A DNA stretch of 64,000 bases from Metabacillus arenae (GCF_014773385.1 NZ_JACXAI010000002.1:124001-188000), one strand, 5' to 3'. Positions 27,225 through 35,233 are shown, counted from the first letter of the stretch. Notes: generated from the letters alone by a model not told the origin. Numbers and translations are program-made.

Positions 27225-28022
27225 TTATTTGTTAACTTCTATGCTATTTAAATACATTTCAATATCATCCTTCAATTCTTTACAATTTCTATACGGAGGT
27301 TCCAGCTGCAGCATTTTCCCAATGATTTTTTGGGCTTCTGGCATTAATGAAAGCTCTTCATTCCATGACTTTTCTTTTGCTGAAGAGGATGGAACGTAGC
27401 CGGAATATAGCAGGAATAAAAGAAAATGCCCCAATCCATAGAAATCACTTTGAAAGCTTCTTTCTCGAAATAATTTTTTTCTTTTAGAAACGAAAAATTT
27501 TTCATTCTCTGGAATTTCTAAATTAGCTGCCAGACCAAAATCTATGATTGTAATGCGATCGCCATCTAATAAAATATTCGGAATCCTCAAATCACGATGG
27601 ACGATATTTTTTTCATGAATCAACTGAAGAACATTTAGAATATCGTTAATCTGCTTAAAGCTTTTTTCTTCATTAAACACAATAAGATCATCAAAAATTA
27701 CTTCTTCAAAAGTTTTTCCTTTAATAAATTCCATCACTAAATAAATCATGTTATCTGTTTCAAACAGTTCATAAAAACTTGGCACATTTGGATGATTATT
27801 AAGCTTTTGTAAGATTTCGGCTTCCAATAGAAAAGATCGTTTTCCCTTCTTCCCTTTAGATAACCTTTGTTGTTTAATTAGGACTTCATGTCCATTATTT
27901 ATATGCTCGGCAAGATAAGAAAAACCGTAAGCCCCTTCCCCCACAAGACGCTTTATTACATATGTGTTATGCAGCATAAATCCTTGTTCAAGGGGGGATT
28001 GGAAATACTTTTTAAAAAGCAT
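27225..28022 (-). CDS. Hanks-type (eukaryotic-like) Ser/Thr kinase
   Basis: 265 residues, a kinase domain only, with no membrane or PASTA part. Visible: Gly loop GEGAYGFSYLA (~29), Lys in VLIKQ (~50), hinge VMEFIKGKTFEEV, catalytic loop IVHRDLRIPNILL (~140), DFGLA (~163). The catalytic-loop Lys is replaced by Arg (HRDLRIPN), a variant that some active kinases tolerate. The start overlaps closely with the stop of the small Ser/His/Tyr/Lys protein upstream (TGA AA ATG), implying coupled translation. Spore kinases such as YabT and CotH suggest, by analogy, a spore role. Confidence 0.82.
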   Translation of the reverse strand: MLFKKYFQSPLEQGFMLHNTYVIKRLVGEGAYGFSYLAEHINNGHEVLIKQQRLSKGKKGKRSFLLEAEILQKLNNHPNVPSFYELFETDNMIYLVMEFIKGKTFEEVIFDDLIVFNEEKSFKQINDILNVLQLIHEKNIVHRDLRIPNILLDGDRITIIDFGLAANLEIPENEKFFVSKRKKLFRERSFQSDFYGLGHFLLFLLYSGYVPSSSAKEKSWNEELSLMPEAQKIIGKMLQLEPPYRNCKELKDDIEMYLNSIEVNK

Positions 28023-28024
28023 TT

Positions 28025-28186
28025 TCAGCTGCTGTAAGAACCGCTCGACCTATGCTTTTTTTTATAATATTTATGCCCATATTTTGATGGGTGTTTCCCA
28101 TAATGTGATTTTTTATAGCCGCTGCTGCTTGAATATCGACGATGGGATTTTTGATTTAATACTTTTTTCAGTAGTTTCTTTAACAT
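28025..28186 (-). CDS. Small Ser/Tyr/His/Lys-rich protein, coat-like, coupled to kinase
   Basis: 53 residues: MLKKLLKKVLNQKSHRRYSSS then HYGKHPSKYGHKYYKKK and a Ser-rich end. Composition recalls CotG-like coat proteins, whose Ser residues are phosphorylated. Two bases separate its stop from the kinase start. Ribosome site is weak (GAGTG). Ten serines and six tyrosines in 53 residues make it a plausible kinase substrate; this is inference. Confidence 0.6.
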   Translation of the reverse strand: MLKKLLKKVLNQKSHRRYSSSSGYKKSHYGKHPSKYGHKYYKKKHRSSGSYSS

Positions 28187-28192
28187 ACTAGA

Positions 28193-28375
28193 TCACTCGC
28201 TTTGCATTTTTTTAAAGAATAAAACCTTCATTTCATACATCATTAGTTTTAGCCAAAATGGTGGTGTTCTTATGAGCTTTCTTTCCTCATTATCGACAAA
28301 CTCAAACCTTTCTACTAAACCTATTTTAACAGAAGAGATAAGATATTTGCCATTTATCAAATAAAGAGTGTCCAC
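28193..28375 (-). CDS. Possible small hydrophobic-basic protein
   Basis: Up to 60 residues; the C-terminal part (EERKLIRTPPFWLKLMMYEMKVLFFKK) looks protein-like and amphipathic. The start is unclear: the only early start (GTG 28375) lies inside the terminator hairpin after yozD. It sits just upstream of the coat-like gene on the same strand. Confidence 0.35.
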   Translation of the reverse strand: MDTLYLINGKYLISSVKIGLVERFEFVDNEERKLIRTPPFWLKLMMYEMKVLFFKKMQSE

Positions 28376-28389
28376 CGGACACTCTTTAT
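28361..28389 (-). terminator. Hairpin after yozD
   Basis: Perfect 13-bp stem ATAAAGAGTGTCC/GGACACTCTTTAT, three-base loop, directly after the yozD stop, with TTTATTTG on the minus-strand 3' side. Confidence 0.75.
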
Positions 28390-28392
28390 CAT

Positions 28393-28575
28393 TTATTCAA
28401 ATTCATCACAATCAACTTCTTCATCAATAATACATTTTTCCAACAGGTAGTCAAATGTAATATCTGCAAGATTTTCTAATTCAGCTTCGGACGGTATGTA
28501 CCCTCTTTTAGTTAACGCTTTGAAAAAATATTCAGCTATTTCCTCTGTATCAATGACGACTTCAATTTCTCGCAC
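28393..28575 (-). CDS. yozD: YozD-like small acidic protein
   Basis: 60 residues matching YozD: EIEVVIDTEEIAEYFFKAL, RGYIPSEAELENLADITFDYL, then EKCIIDEE. Highly acidic, cytosolic, function unknown. GTG start at 28575 follows GGGGGCGAT. Position between yodM and yodN as in B. subtilis. Confidence 0.85.
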   Translation of the reverse strand: MREIEVVIDTEEIAEYFFKALTKRGYIPSEAELENLADITFDYLLEKCIIDEEVDCDEFE

Positions 28576-28714
28576 AACATCGCCCCCTTGTTCTATTAAT
28601 TATGTGTGTAAATAAAAAAATATGTCTAAGCTCTAAAATCTCATCATGCATATTTAAGCTTTACGGACATATAAATGGTTTTAGGACAAGCTAATAAATT
28701 GGAGGGGTTAATAT

Positions 28715-28855
28715 ATGATGAAGTCTTTTCTATCGTTTATTGATGGAGATCGTTTTGATCAACTGTTTGATAAAATCTTAAATGGATTGTTTCTCTTTAT
28801 CGTTTTATTTTGCTTCCCATATTTTTTCTTTACTATACTATCTCTTTTTCGTTAA
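28715..28855 (+). CDS. Small membrane protein
   Basis: 46 residues: a charged head (MMKSFLSFIDGDRFDQLFDKIL) and a hydrophobic helix (FLFIVLFCFPYFFFTILS). Strong site TTGGAGGGG. Its TAA overlaps the yodN stop on the other strand by four bases. Family not recognised. Confidence 0.55.
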   Translation: MMKSFLSFIDGDRFDQLFDKILNGLFLFIVLFCFPYFFFTILSLFR

Positions 28856-29523
28856 GAATATCTTTCAAGATTTTGTAAAATGAGGTTCATCATATCTTTA
28901 TACTCCTCATCCTGAAACATGTCATATAGAATGTGGTAATCATTATAAATATCCAACAATTCGTCAATCATATCGGACTTAGTTTGAGGAGCAGGTACAG
29001 CTTTTATCTGATCCTTTAATGAGGGAAGCTCTTTTTGAAGCCATTGATCTAAATGTGATTGTCCATGAGTAAAATAGAATAACATGAGAATATGGTGCAT
29101 AAATTTTTCAATATCCCCCTGATGCAAGACAATTTGCAGTTCTTCTTCATCCGCTTCCAACCATTCCCCATCACTTATCCGGGTTAGTTCATATATGACA
29201 TCCTCCCAGCTATCATCTTCGTATCGCCATATTTCTGTTCGAAAACCCACAACTTTGAACAGATCCCCTTCATACCCTGTTACTTCGACAAGATCTCCTA
29301 TAAAAAATCGATAATCGATTTCTAATCTTTCCGTTTCAATTAATTCCCCTTCATATTCGTCAAATAATTCTAACGAATTTTCATAATACAAAACATCTCC
29401 ATGATTCACCTCATAAAGATAAAAATCATCTAATTTATGAAATTTTGTAACTGTTCCGACTGTTCCATACAGCATAATGACGACTACATCACCTACACGA
29501 TATTTTGGTATTTTTTTGTCCAT
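28852..29523 (-). CDS. yodN: YodN-like protein
   Basis: 223 residues, acidic. Three SH3/KOW-like stretches near the N-terminus (YRVGDVVVIMLYGTVGTVTKF, RFFIGDLVEVTGYEGDLFKVVGFRTE) and a helical C-terminus. Matches YodN by layout and position. Function unknown. Strong GGGGGAAGAAGGGA leader before the ATG. Confidence 0.75.
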   Translation of the reverse strand: MDKKIPKYRVGDVVVIMLYGTVGTVTKFHKLDDFYLYEVNHGDVLYYENSLELFDEYEGELIETERLEIDYRFFIGDLVEVTGYEGDLFKVVGFRTEIWRYEDDSWEDVIYELTRISDGEWLEADEEELQIVLHQGDIEKFMHHILMLFYFTHGQSHLDQWLQKELPSLKDQIKAVPAPQTKSDMIDELLDIYNDYHILYDMFQDEEYKDMMNLILQNLERYS

Positions 29524-29800
29524 TCCCTTCTTCCCCCTATAACACGGTCATCATTATTTATGATAGTATATGCAATCTTTTAGAAGGAGCGTGGGCTTTT
29601 AAATTTGGTAAAAGTCGAAAAAACAAGCTTCAATTTCATAGCTGAGGCAGTATTCGTTAATTTTATAGCAGCCAAACCTAGTTTTTTCTCAAAAGGTAAT
29701 AAGTGAAATCGATATTCAACGATTGTCATAAATACTTCAAAAGCAACAACTGTTAGAATAGAGAAAAAAAAGCTGCTCTATACAAAGAACAGCATTTCCC

Positions 29801-30016
29801 TCATCTTTCACTTATATACAAATCCCATGCTTCATCAAATATAACCATATTGTTTAAATAGTGGCCATTAAGCTCCAAGTAATCACTTAGTTCATCGTAG
29901 TTTGTCGATCCCTTGGGAAAGCTAAGGTCATCATACGCATCATTAGCAAACTGACTAATGTTATCTTTTGGTTTAGGATGCCGGTATTTCATTAAATAAT
30001 GGTAAAAAGATTTCAA
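29801..30016 (-). CDS. yozE: YozE (SAM-like fold, UPF0346)
   Basis: 71 residues: KSFYHYLMKYRHPKPKD, SQFANDAYDDLSFPK, then DYLELNGHYLNNM and FDEAWDLY, all conserved in YozE, a small four-helix SAM-like domain. TTG at 30016 follows GGGGGAAAG. The gap 29524-29800 before it has no gene. Confidence 0.88.
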   Translation of the reverse strand: MKSFYHYLMKYRHPKPKDNISQFANDAYDDLSFPKGSTNYDELSDYLELNGHYLNNMVIFDEAWDLYISER

Positions 30017-30109
30017 GCTCTTTCCCCCTACAATCGAAAAATTATTATTAATTATAACTTGCAGGAGGAGCAATGCAAACCTTTTAACTTAGAAAAGGGC
30101 AAGTCACTC

Positions 30110-30132
30110 ACCCTTCGGTGACAACGAAGGGT
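30110..30132 (-). terminator. Hairpin downstream of yokU
   Basis: ACCCTTCG/CGAAGGGT stem between yokU and yozE; no T run. Confidence 0.4.
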
Positions 30133-30180
30133 ATCCGGAGATGGTAGAGAAAGTTAACTCACTTTCCTTCTAATAAGAAT

Positions 30181-30456
30181 TTAAAAGTCAAAATAGTTTC
30201 TTTTTAATATTCTTTCTGTCTTAAGCAGGCTCTCATAAGTTAGAGTTTGAGCAAGTTTCTTTGTATTAACAAGCAACAATTGATTTTCGATTTTCTCGAT
30301 TATCTTTTCTTCCTGGTATTCAATTCCGCATTCCAAACATTCAATGGCAGGTGCATCATCTATCTGAATAGCTCTCGATCCATCAGGCAGCTCCCAGTAT
30401 ACGGTGTTAGTTATCTCTTGAATGTTCTCTGATTCACACCATTCACACAGTTTCAT
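30181..30456 (-). CDS. yokU: YokU, YgiT-type zinc-finger protein
   Basis: 91 residues. Two CxxC zinc knuckles (CEWCESEN near the start and CLECG at ~40) with a VYWELPDGSRAIQI stretch between them, as in the YgiT-type MqsA N-terminal domain, then a helical tail. Its start overlaps the end of kamA by 14 bases, so it is translated from the kamA mRNA. With kamA split by the prophage, its supply from the kamA promoter would be interrupted. Confidence 0.85.
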   Translation of the reverse strand: MKLCEWCESENIQEITNTVYWELPDGSRAIQIDDAPAIECLECGIEYQEEKIIEKIENQLLLVNTKKLAQTLTYESLLKTERILKRNYFDF

Positions 30457-30871
30457 CTTTTACACCCTCTTTTGTTTGGTTGTACTTGGCTGTCTGTGCC
30501 TGATATTTCTTTTCTTTCAGCTCATCGCGCTTCTCTCGTTTATCTTTAAGAGAGGTATGGGCAGGATCTACCTCGTAATTTTTTCTCTTGCTAATACGAG
30601 AAATTCCCTCAGGGACTAAATTGAAGTGGCTGTCTGTATACAGACCAGAAATCCCGATAGTTGATGCTTTACCGTCTGCATCCTCATAAATTTCGTTAAA
30701 ATAATCATCCGCTTTTCCCGCCACATAATTTTCCGGTTCAGGATAAGATGTGATGACACCTTCAAAGTTTCTCAAGACTACCTTTTCAGGACTTTGTGAG
30801 ATTAAATAGTTTGGTTGAAGGGCTATTTTCCCTCCTCCACCCGGCGCATCCACTACAAAAGCAGGAACAGC
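30443..30871 (-). pseudogene. kamA: kamA 3' fragment (lysine 2,3-aminomutase C-terminus), interrupted by prophage
   Basis: The last ~143 codons of KamA: AVPAFVVDAPGGGGKIALQP, NYLISQSPEKVVLRNFEGV, ITSYPEPENY, ending in the usual basic Glu/Lys tail. The radical-SAM core with the CxxxCxxC cluster is missing. Upstream of the GCT codon at 30869-30871 the frame continues into non-KamA sequence and meets a stop within 25 codons. A GTG at 30853 could start an internal product but has no ribosome site. In B. subtilis kamA heads a mother-cell operon. The missing 5' part is predicted beyond the prophage's right end. Confidence 0.88.
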
Positions 30872-30880
30872 ATTTTTTAT
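30845..30880. other. Predicted prophage attachment site in kamA
   Basis: KamA homology ends here: codons for AVPAFVV are kamA-like, those just upstream are not (LTIKN in place of the conserved SGY). The crossover core should therefore lie inside 30850-30873. The mate site at the other end should repeat a short core from this stretch. I recall that SPbeta relatives such as phi3T insert in kamA, which fits. Confidence 0.7.
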
Positions 30881-30903
30881 TGTAAGTAGAACATCTATAA
30901 GAA

Positions 30904-30926
30904 AAACCAGTAATAAATACTGGTTT
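30904..30926 (-). terminator. Terminator at the prophage end
   Basis: AAACCAGTA/TACTGGTTT with TTTTTC on the minus strand; overlaps the last codon of the 45-residue gene. It would stop phage early transcription before kamA-yokU. Confidence 0.8.
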
Positions 30927-31062
30927 AAATTTCACCTTGTCTTTTTAACAGATAATACAAATCTATAAAAGCCTTAGCCATTTTTTCAAAATTAGGCTCA
31001 TTAGTAAATGAAAATTCTTCACAATATGGTACAACTTTTTCCTTTAACTTCTTAGATGACAA
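30925..31062 (-). CDS. 45-residue phage protein next to the attachment site
   Basis: Starts TTG (31060-31062), seven bases after GGTGAG that overlaps the end of the RusA gene. Sequence begins (M)SSKKLKEKVVPYCEEFSF and ends YYLLKRQGEI. Basic N-terminus and helix-rich. Being the last gene before the attachment site and of SprB-like size, it is a candidate recombination directionality factor; I do not recognise the sequence itself. Confidence 0.55.
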   Translation of the reverse strand: MSSKKLKEKVVPYCEEFSFTNEPNFEKMAKAFIDLYYLLKRQGEI

Positions 31063-31065
31063 TAC

Positions 31066-31701
31066 TCACTCACCATCCTTTAATAAAGGATTATGCGAGT
31101 TGGATTTTGTCCTATTACTTTTTACTTTTATCTCACTATATTTACTACAAACAAACTCCCCATCGACTTCATTAATTTCACTTTGCACTCTTCCCTCTTT
31201 TGCTTTCTTCAAAATAGAACAGTTTCTTAGATACCTCTTGCAAGTTTTACAATTTTCTTCGAATATGTATATTTTATTTTCATCATCGAATATTCCTCTA
31301 TGCGGTGTTTGACTAATATGTAATATAATTCTAGGGTTCTCACTATCTATTAAAATACGCTGTGTTCTAGTTAATACTCTTGAGTCATTGTCATATACAA
31401 TTTTCTCTAAACTGTCATTAAGCAATTTGAACAGGTTATTATCGTCCCTACCAAGTCTGTTCATATAAATATAGCAGTCTTGATATATGTAATTTTCCTT
31501 AGTCCACTCATAATCCCACTCTTGATTAGTTAATTGTTTAATTGCTTCATTTTGAATTTCATTCTTAACCTTTACTCCATCTTTACTCATGATGCGCTTA
31601 CCTGTTGGCATACGAGTTTTTGTTTTTGGATTCCAACCAAACTGATTGATATACAATTTATTAATACTTGTGGGGAGCGGTAATGTCATTTCTATTTGCA
31701 A
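31066..31701 (-). CDS. RusA-like Holliday-junction resolvase with Cys-rich tail
   Basis: 211 residues. N-terminal ~125 residues match RusA: LPLPTSINKLY, KNEIQNEAIKQL, and the catalytic region RDDNNLFKLLNDSLEKIVYDNDSRV with the conserved Asp residues. Beyond the usual ~120-140 residue length there is an extension with CKTCKRYLRNC and a further Cys (FVCSKYSE), possibly a zinc knuckle. Resolves branched DNA during phage replication or recombination. TTG start has GAGGTGATTAC upstream. Confidence 0.8.
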   Translation of the reverse strand: MQIEMTLPLPTSINKLYINQFGWNPKTKTRMPTGKRIMSKDGVKVKNEIQNEAIKQLTNQEWDYEWTKENYIYQDCYIYMNRLGRDDNNLFKLLNDSLEKIVYDNDSRVLTRTQRILIDSENPRIILHISQTPHRGIFDDENKIYIFEENCKTCKRYLRNCSILKKAKEGRVQSEINEVDGEFVCSKYSEIKVKSNRTKSNSHNPLLKDGE

Positions 31702-31783
31702 GTAATCACCTCAATTATATATTTAATTTACTTATATAATTTCAATTAAAATTTTATTTCATTTAGATATGTATAATTTATTT

Positions 31784-32191
31784 TTACAACCACTCTAACT
31801 CAGGCAATCCTTCAACCCACTCATATAATTCCTTATTCACTCTAATCACCCAATCATATTTACTTTCTTGATCATTTTCCTCATACGTGGCTCTAATTGT
31901 ATCGCTATTGTGATCATCAATCTTAAAACTTTCTGGAACAGTTCCAGGAATAAAACCTTCGTGAAAGTATATGTATGGCGTGGATACTAGTTCATACCAA
32001 TGACCCGAACAGCAAAATTTAGTTAAATAACCCTTTTGATTCAACATAATGATAACAGGAGCTATCAGTTCATCTAATTCAATTACATTCCCGTGGCATT
32101 CATACTTAGGACAAAAAGTTTCACCATAACGGTTAGCAATATCTAAAAATCTACCTTCATATTTTTCATAGCAACTCATACAAACGTGCAT
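31784..32191 (-). CDS. Phage zinc-binding hypothetical protein (FCCSGH motif)
   Basis: 135 residues. N-terminal CMSCYEKY and FCPKYECHG give a likely zinc site, and FCCSGHWYELVSTPYIYF is a motif I associate with small Firmicutes phage proteins of unknown role. Start at 32191 has AAGGAG ten bases upstream. Close to the next gene upstream (stop at 32197). Confidence 0.6.
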   Translation of the reverse strand: MHVCMSCYEKYEGRFLDIANRYGETFCPKYECHGNVIELDELIAPVIIMLNQKGYLTKFCCSGHWYELVSTPYIYFHEGFIPGTVPESFKIDDHNSDTIRATYEENDQESKYDWVIRVNKELYEWVEGLPELEWL

Positions 32192-32196
32192 ATTTA

Positions 32197-32520
32197 TCAA
32201 TCTCCTTTTCTTTCAATCTTCTTATATGTTTCAATTGATTTCCTTAAATGTTCATTACGTTTCTTCAATTTTTCATCATTTTCCTTTACTCTCTCAAGAA
32301 AACGTTCAGCATCTTCACCAGCTACAATAGGTCGTTCTCTCATCAATACATTGGATTCTTTTAAAGTAGATTTTATTTTTTCTTTCGACTCAATTTCAAT
32401 TTGCAAAGAGCTAATATGTTCCAGCATAATGTAAACAAATTCAACCTTAGAAACTTCATCATCCGCATAATCAAAAACTAAACTTTTCATTTCGCTTAAT
32501 AGTTTTTGTTCCAAAAACAT
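32197..32520 (-). CDS. Phage coiled-coil hypothetical protein
   Basis: 107 residues, Glu/Lys-rich, helical throughout; likely coiled coil in ERFLERVKENDEKLKKRNEHL. Ribosome site AAAAGGAG. No family recognised. Confidence 0.55.
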   Translation of the reverse strand: MFLEQKLLSEMKSLVFDYADDEVSKVEFVYIMLEHISSLQIEIESKEKIKSTLKESNVLMRERPIVAGEDAERFLERVKENDEKLKKRNEHLRKSIETYKKIERKGD

Positions 32521-32548
32521 CAGTCTCCTTTTCTATAAATTCAACGTT

Positions 32549-33208
32549 TTATTGTAATAGATCACCAGGATTAATAATGTCTTTAAACTCCTTGCTCAAT
32601 TGTTTTATTACAATCTCTCCTAACTCATCAAACTTTCCGTAAATAACCTCTCGCGGTATAAACATCTTACCTTTGAGCGACCCTGTTTTTAATTTAATAC
32701 AGTAGTCTATTTCAACAATATCAAATTCAATGGATCTCATAGTAAGCATTCTAAACTCGCCGCTTGTCATAGTGTGAAAATATGTAGCTAATTCATCTTC
32801 TATTTCAGGAAGTTCAATCTTCTTTTCTTCTCCTTCTATTACTTGAGTATATTTGGAAGAAGGTAATCTTTCACTTTTTATTGAGTTTTTTAACTCCTTA
32901 AAAATTTTATCAGTGCTAATTTTTAATAATTCGTTTGGTGACAAGTCGTGATAAATTGTATAGTCACTTGTCGTGCCTTCAACTTTAGACCATGAGATAA
33001 CCAGTCCATTCTTATTATTTAATTCACTTATTAAATGAAGATAGGCATTCTCGGATGTACCGTTATAGACTTCTTCAGAAGTAATCTTCTCAGCTAAAGG
33101 GTTGAAAATAATTAAATTATTAACTTTTTCGTTATAGTACAACTCATGGCTAAATCCTTTCACAAAATTGTATTCCTGATTTAAATTTTTTAGAGATAGT
33201 TTCTTCAT
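32549..33208 (-). CDS. Phage hypothetical protein
   Basis: 219 residues, mixed alpha/beta, no Cys motif, signal or membrane segment. No recognisable domain. GAAGGA site before ATG 33208. Part of the leftmost early transcript. Confidence 0.55.
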   Translation of the reverse strand: MKKLSLKNLNQEYNFVKGFSHELYYNEKVNNLIIFNPLAEKITSEEVYNGTSENAYLHLISELNNKNGLVISWSKVEGTTSDYTIYHDLSPNELLKISTDKIFKELKNSIKSERLPSSKYTQVIEGEEKKIELPEIEDELATYFHTMTSGEFRMLTMRSIEFDIVEIDYCIKLKTGSLKGKMFIPREVIYGKFDELGEIVIKQLSKEFKDIINPGDLLQ

Positions 33209-33238
33209 TGACTACGTTCCTTCTTTCTAGTTATTTTT

Positions 33239-33475
33239 TTAAACAGGTGTGCCCTCTATAAGCACAGGACACTTTTGTTTGCTAATATAATCAAAATCTA
33301 ATTTATCTATTAATCTTTTAGGTAACAACGTTCTTACTTCTAATATATATTTTCCATTTATGTATATATCTAAGTGGGAGTTTCGATATTTTTTCATAGT
33401 CTCCTTTAATGAGACTTCATTATTGCATGAGTATATTTTGAATCCAGAATCATACCATTCACGAACCTTATACAT
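33239..33475 (-). CDS. Phage hypothetical protein
   Basis: 78 residues, basic, with GGAGGTAAACAG before its ATG. No recognisable motif. Confidence 0.55.
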   Translation of the reverse strand: MYKVREWYDSGFKIYSCNNEVSLKETMKKYRNSHLDIYINGKYILEVRTLLPKRLIDKLDFDYISKQKCPVLIEGTPV

Positions 33476-33501
33476 CTGTTTACCTCCATATTAAATTTAC
33501 G

Positions 33502-33693
33502 TTATAGGTATTCAATGATTTGACCACTTACGGCTTCCTTTAGATTTATAAACTGCTCTTGATTGAGTATTAACTCAAACGGATGTTCCCCTTTGATATT
33601 GAACTTAATCGCTATCTCGGAATCCGACTTATAATAAGTTTCAAGTGCTCTATCAAGATTTGATAAATTTAGACTTTTTATTTTAAATACCAC
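33502..33693 (-). CDS. Phage hypothetical protein
   Basis: 63 residues (VFKIKSLNLSNLDRALETYY...). GTG start lies within an AAAGGTGG string, so the true start is uncertain. No motif. Confidence 0.45.
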   Translation of the reverse strand: MVFKIKSLNLSNLDRALETYYKSDSEIAIKFNIKGEHPFELILNQEQFINLKEAVSGQIIEYL

Positions 33694-33727
33694 CTTTACA
33701 GATATTTTAAATAGACATGGACTTTTT

Positions 33728-34336
33728 TCACAGAGTTGAATTTTCTCTTTTTAGAAGTTCCTCTAAAATATGGTTAAATCCGTCTGTTTTCTCAAATGCG
33801 CTACTTAAAGACGTTTTTTCTCTGACAGAATATCTCTTTTTCCCTTGTCTAATTCTAATACTATCCATTTTCGAGTGGACGTTTTTAAACCCATTTACAA
33901 CATCTGGGTTATTAGAAACAAACTCATGCAAGGGTTCTATTGCCTCTATAAAGTTTTTCACTCTCCTTCTAAAGACCCTTATTGTTTTTAATTCTTCCAT
34001 AAGATCAATCATTTCCTCATCTTCTAGTTCTGTTAATTCTAAGGCATGTAATATATCTTGCGTTTCTCTTTGGTATATTCTAACCTCCTCATTTGCATCG
34101 TCGTAGTATCTATTACAGTTACAGAGTACGTTTATGACCTTTGATATTTCCTTGATTGGAGTAAAGTTATTCCAAGTAGTCGAAATATGTTTCTGTTTTT
34201 TGAAATTTATATCTTTTTCATTCTGAATTATATATCCTAGCAATTCTTTTAACCTAGCTACCTCTTGTTTTGTTTCTTTACTCTCTGATAAATTATTCAG
34301 TATATTCTCGACCTCTAAAGCATCTTCATAATTCAT
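33728..34336 (-). CDS. Phage hypothetical helical protein
   Basis: 202 residues, strongly charged and helical (EVENILNNLSESKETKQEVARL; LEDEEMIDLMEELKTIRVFRRR). ATG 34336 follows GGGAGAGGT; the frame is open eight codons earlier. Function unknown. Confidence 0.55.
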   Translation of the reverse strand: MNYEDALEVENILNNLSESKETKQEVARLKELLGYIIQNEKDINFKKQKHISTTWNNFTPIKEISKVINVLCNCNRYYDDANEEVRIYQRETQDILHALELTELEDEEMIDLMEELKTIRVFRRRVKNFIEAIEPLHEFVSNNPDVVNGFKNVHSKMDSIRIRQGKKRYSVREKTSLSSAFEKTDGFNHILEELLKRENSTL

Positions 34337-34399
34337 TTTTACCTCTCCCTTTCTTTTCACTATAAAATACAGAATTTATTTTTCATATTCGCTTTATGA

Positions 34400-34567
34400 T
34401 TATTCTTTTAAATCTTTAATAAAAATCCTAAGTAAGTATATAATACATACAGTTCCGAAAATCCCAGCCCAACCTCCGTTAAGCATAAATGAAGAAAAAT
34501 AACCAAAGTCAAATAGCATGTTTTTAAAAAATTCAACCAATAGACTTGGAATCTCTAACAAAGTCAT
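34400..34567 (-). CDS. Small phage membrane protein
   Basis: 55 residues with one clear hydrophobic helix (GIFGTVCIIYLLRIFI) and a charged KDLKE tail. A G7 tract abuts the ATG (34567), so a TTG two codons on may be the true start. Confidence 0.5.
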   Translation of the reverse strand: MTLLEIPSLLVEFFKNMLFDFGYFSSFMLNGGWAGIFGTVCIIYLLRIFIKDLKE

Positions 34568-34673
34568 CCCCCCCAACTAAATAAAATGTATCTTTTATGC
34601 TAAAAGAGTTTGTGAATTAATTTTCAAAACTCTTATATATCAATGTTTTTAGCATGTAAAATTTCACAATCTT

Positions 34674-34862
34674 TTACCAAATTTGAATATTAAACTCTCC
34701 AGATAATAATTCCTCTCTAACACTCATTAATTCTTTTAACTTAATATTTAATTCTGGTGCTTCAGCAATATCCATGCTGATTAAATTTTGTAATGCGTTA
34801 ATTCTGGCGTTAATACGATTTAGAAATTTATTCCCGTCTAATTGAATATTATTATCTACCAT
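34674..34862 (-). CDS. Phage hypothetical protein
   Basis: 62 residues, helical (NKFLNRINARINALQNLIS; LKELMSVREELLSGEFNI). ATG 34862 is nine bases after GGGAG. No family. Confidence 0.5.
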   Translation of the reverse strand: MVDNNIQLDGNKFLNRINARINALQNLISMDIAEAPELNIKLKELMSVREELLSGEFNIQIW

Positions 34863-34904
34863 TCTAATCATCTCCCAATTATGTAGTTTATAAATCTATA
34901 AATA

Positions 34905-35084
34905 TTAAACTCTAACTAATTCACCATTCGATCCAATTTTATATGTAGTAACAGGGTAAACTTTATCTTCTTCATGTTGAGGAAAACGAACATTGTATTC
35001 CTTGTAGTCCCTCCATGATTCTTCATTTTCACTAAATGCTAAAAGCACTCCACTGCCGGATATACGACCATCTTGTGATCTCAT
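34905..35084 (-). CDS. Phage hypothetical protein, first gene of the leftmost operon
   Basis: 59 residues (MRSQDGRISGSGVLLAFSEN...). ATG 35084 follows AAAGGTGG. It is the first gene after the promoter at 35178-35206. No motif. Confidence 0.5.
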   Translation of the reverse strand: MRSQDGRISGSGVLLAFSENEESWRDYKEYNVRFPQHEEDKVYPVTTYKIGSNGELVRV

Positions 35085-35177
35085 TTTGTTCACCACCTTT
35101 GTTATAAATAATAAATTTACTTATAAAGAAAAGAGTAGAAAATTAAGTTTCTTATGTGTTTCTCAATTTCTACTCTT

Positions 35178-35233
35178 ATTATATATAATTAATTTATTTA
35201 TGTAAATACCTTTTTATGATTAATTTATTTTTA
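35178..35233 (-). promoter_or_regulatory. Phage promoter with tandem conserved AT-rich element (copy 1)
   Basis: Minus strand: TTTACA (35201-35206), 17-base spacer containing AAATAAATTAAT, TATAAT (35178-35183). The same AAATAAATTAATcATA element recurs 31 bp upstream (35216-35232), without -35/-10. Same plan at 42943, 44555, 60049 and 63400. Confidence 0.75.

Noticed and set aside
33717-34106. Open frame of 129 codons on the + strand
   Set aside because: Antisense shadow of the phage gene at 33728-34336; no ribosome site and against the uniform phage gene direction.
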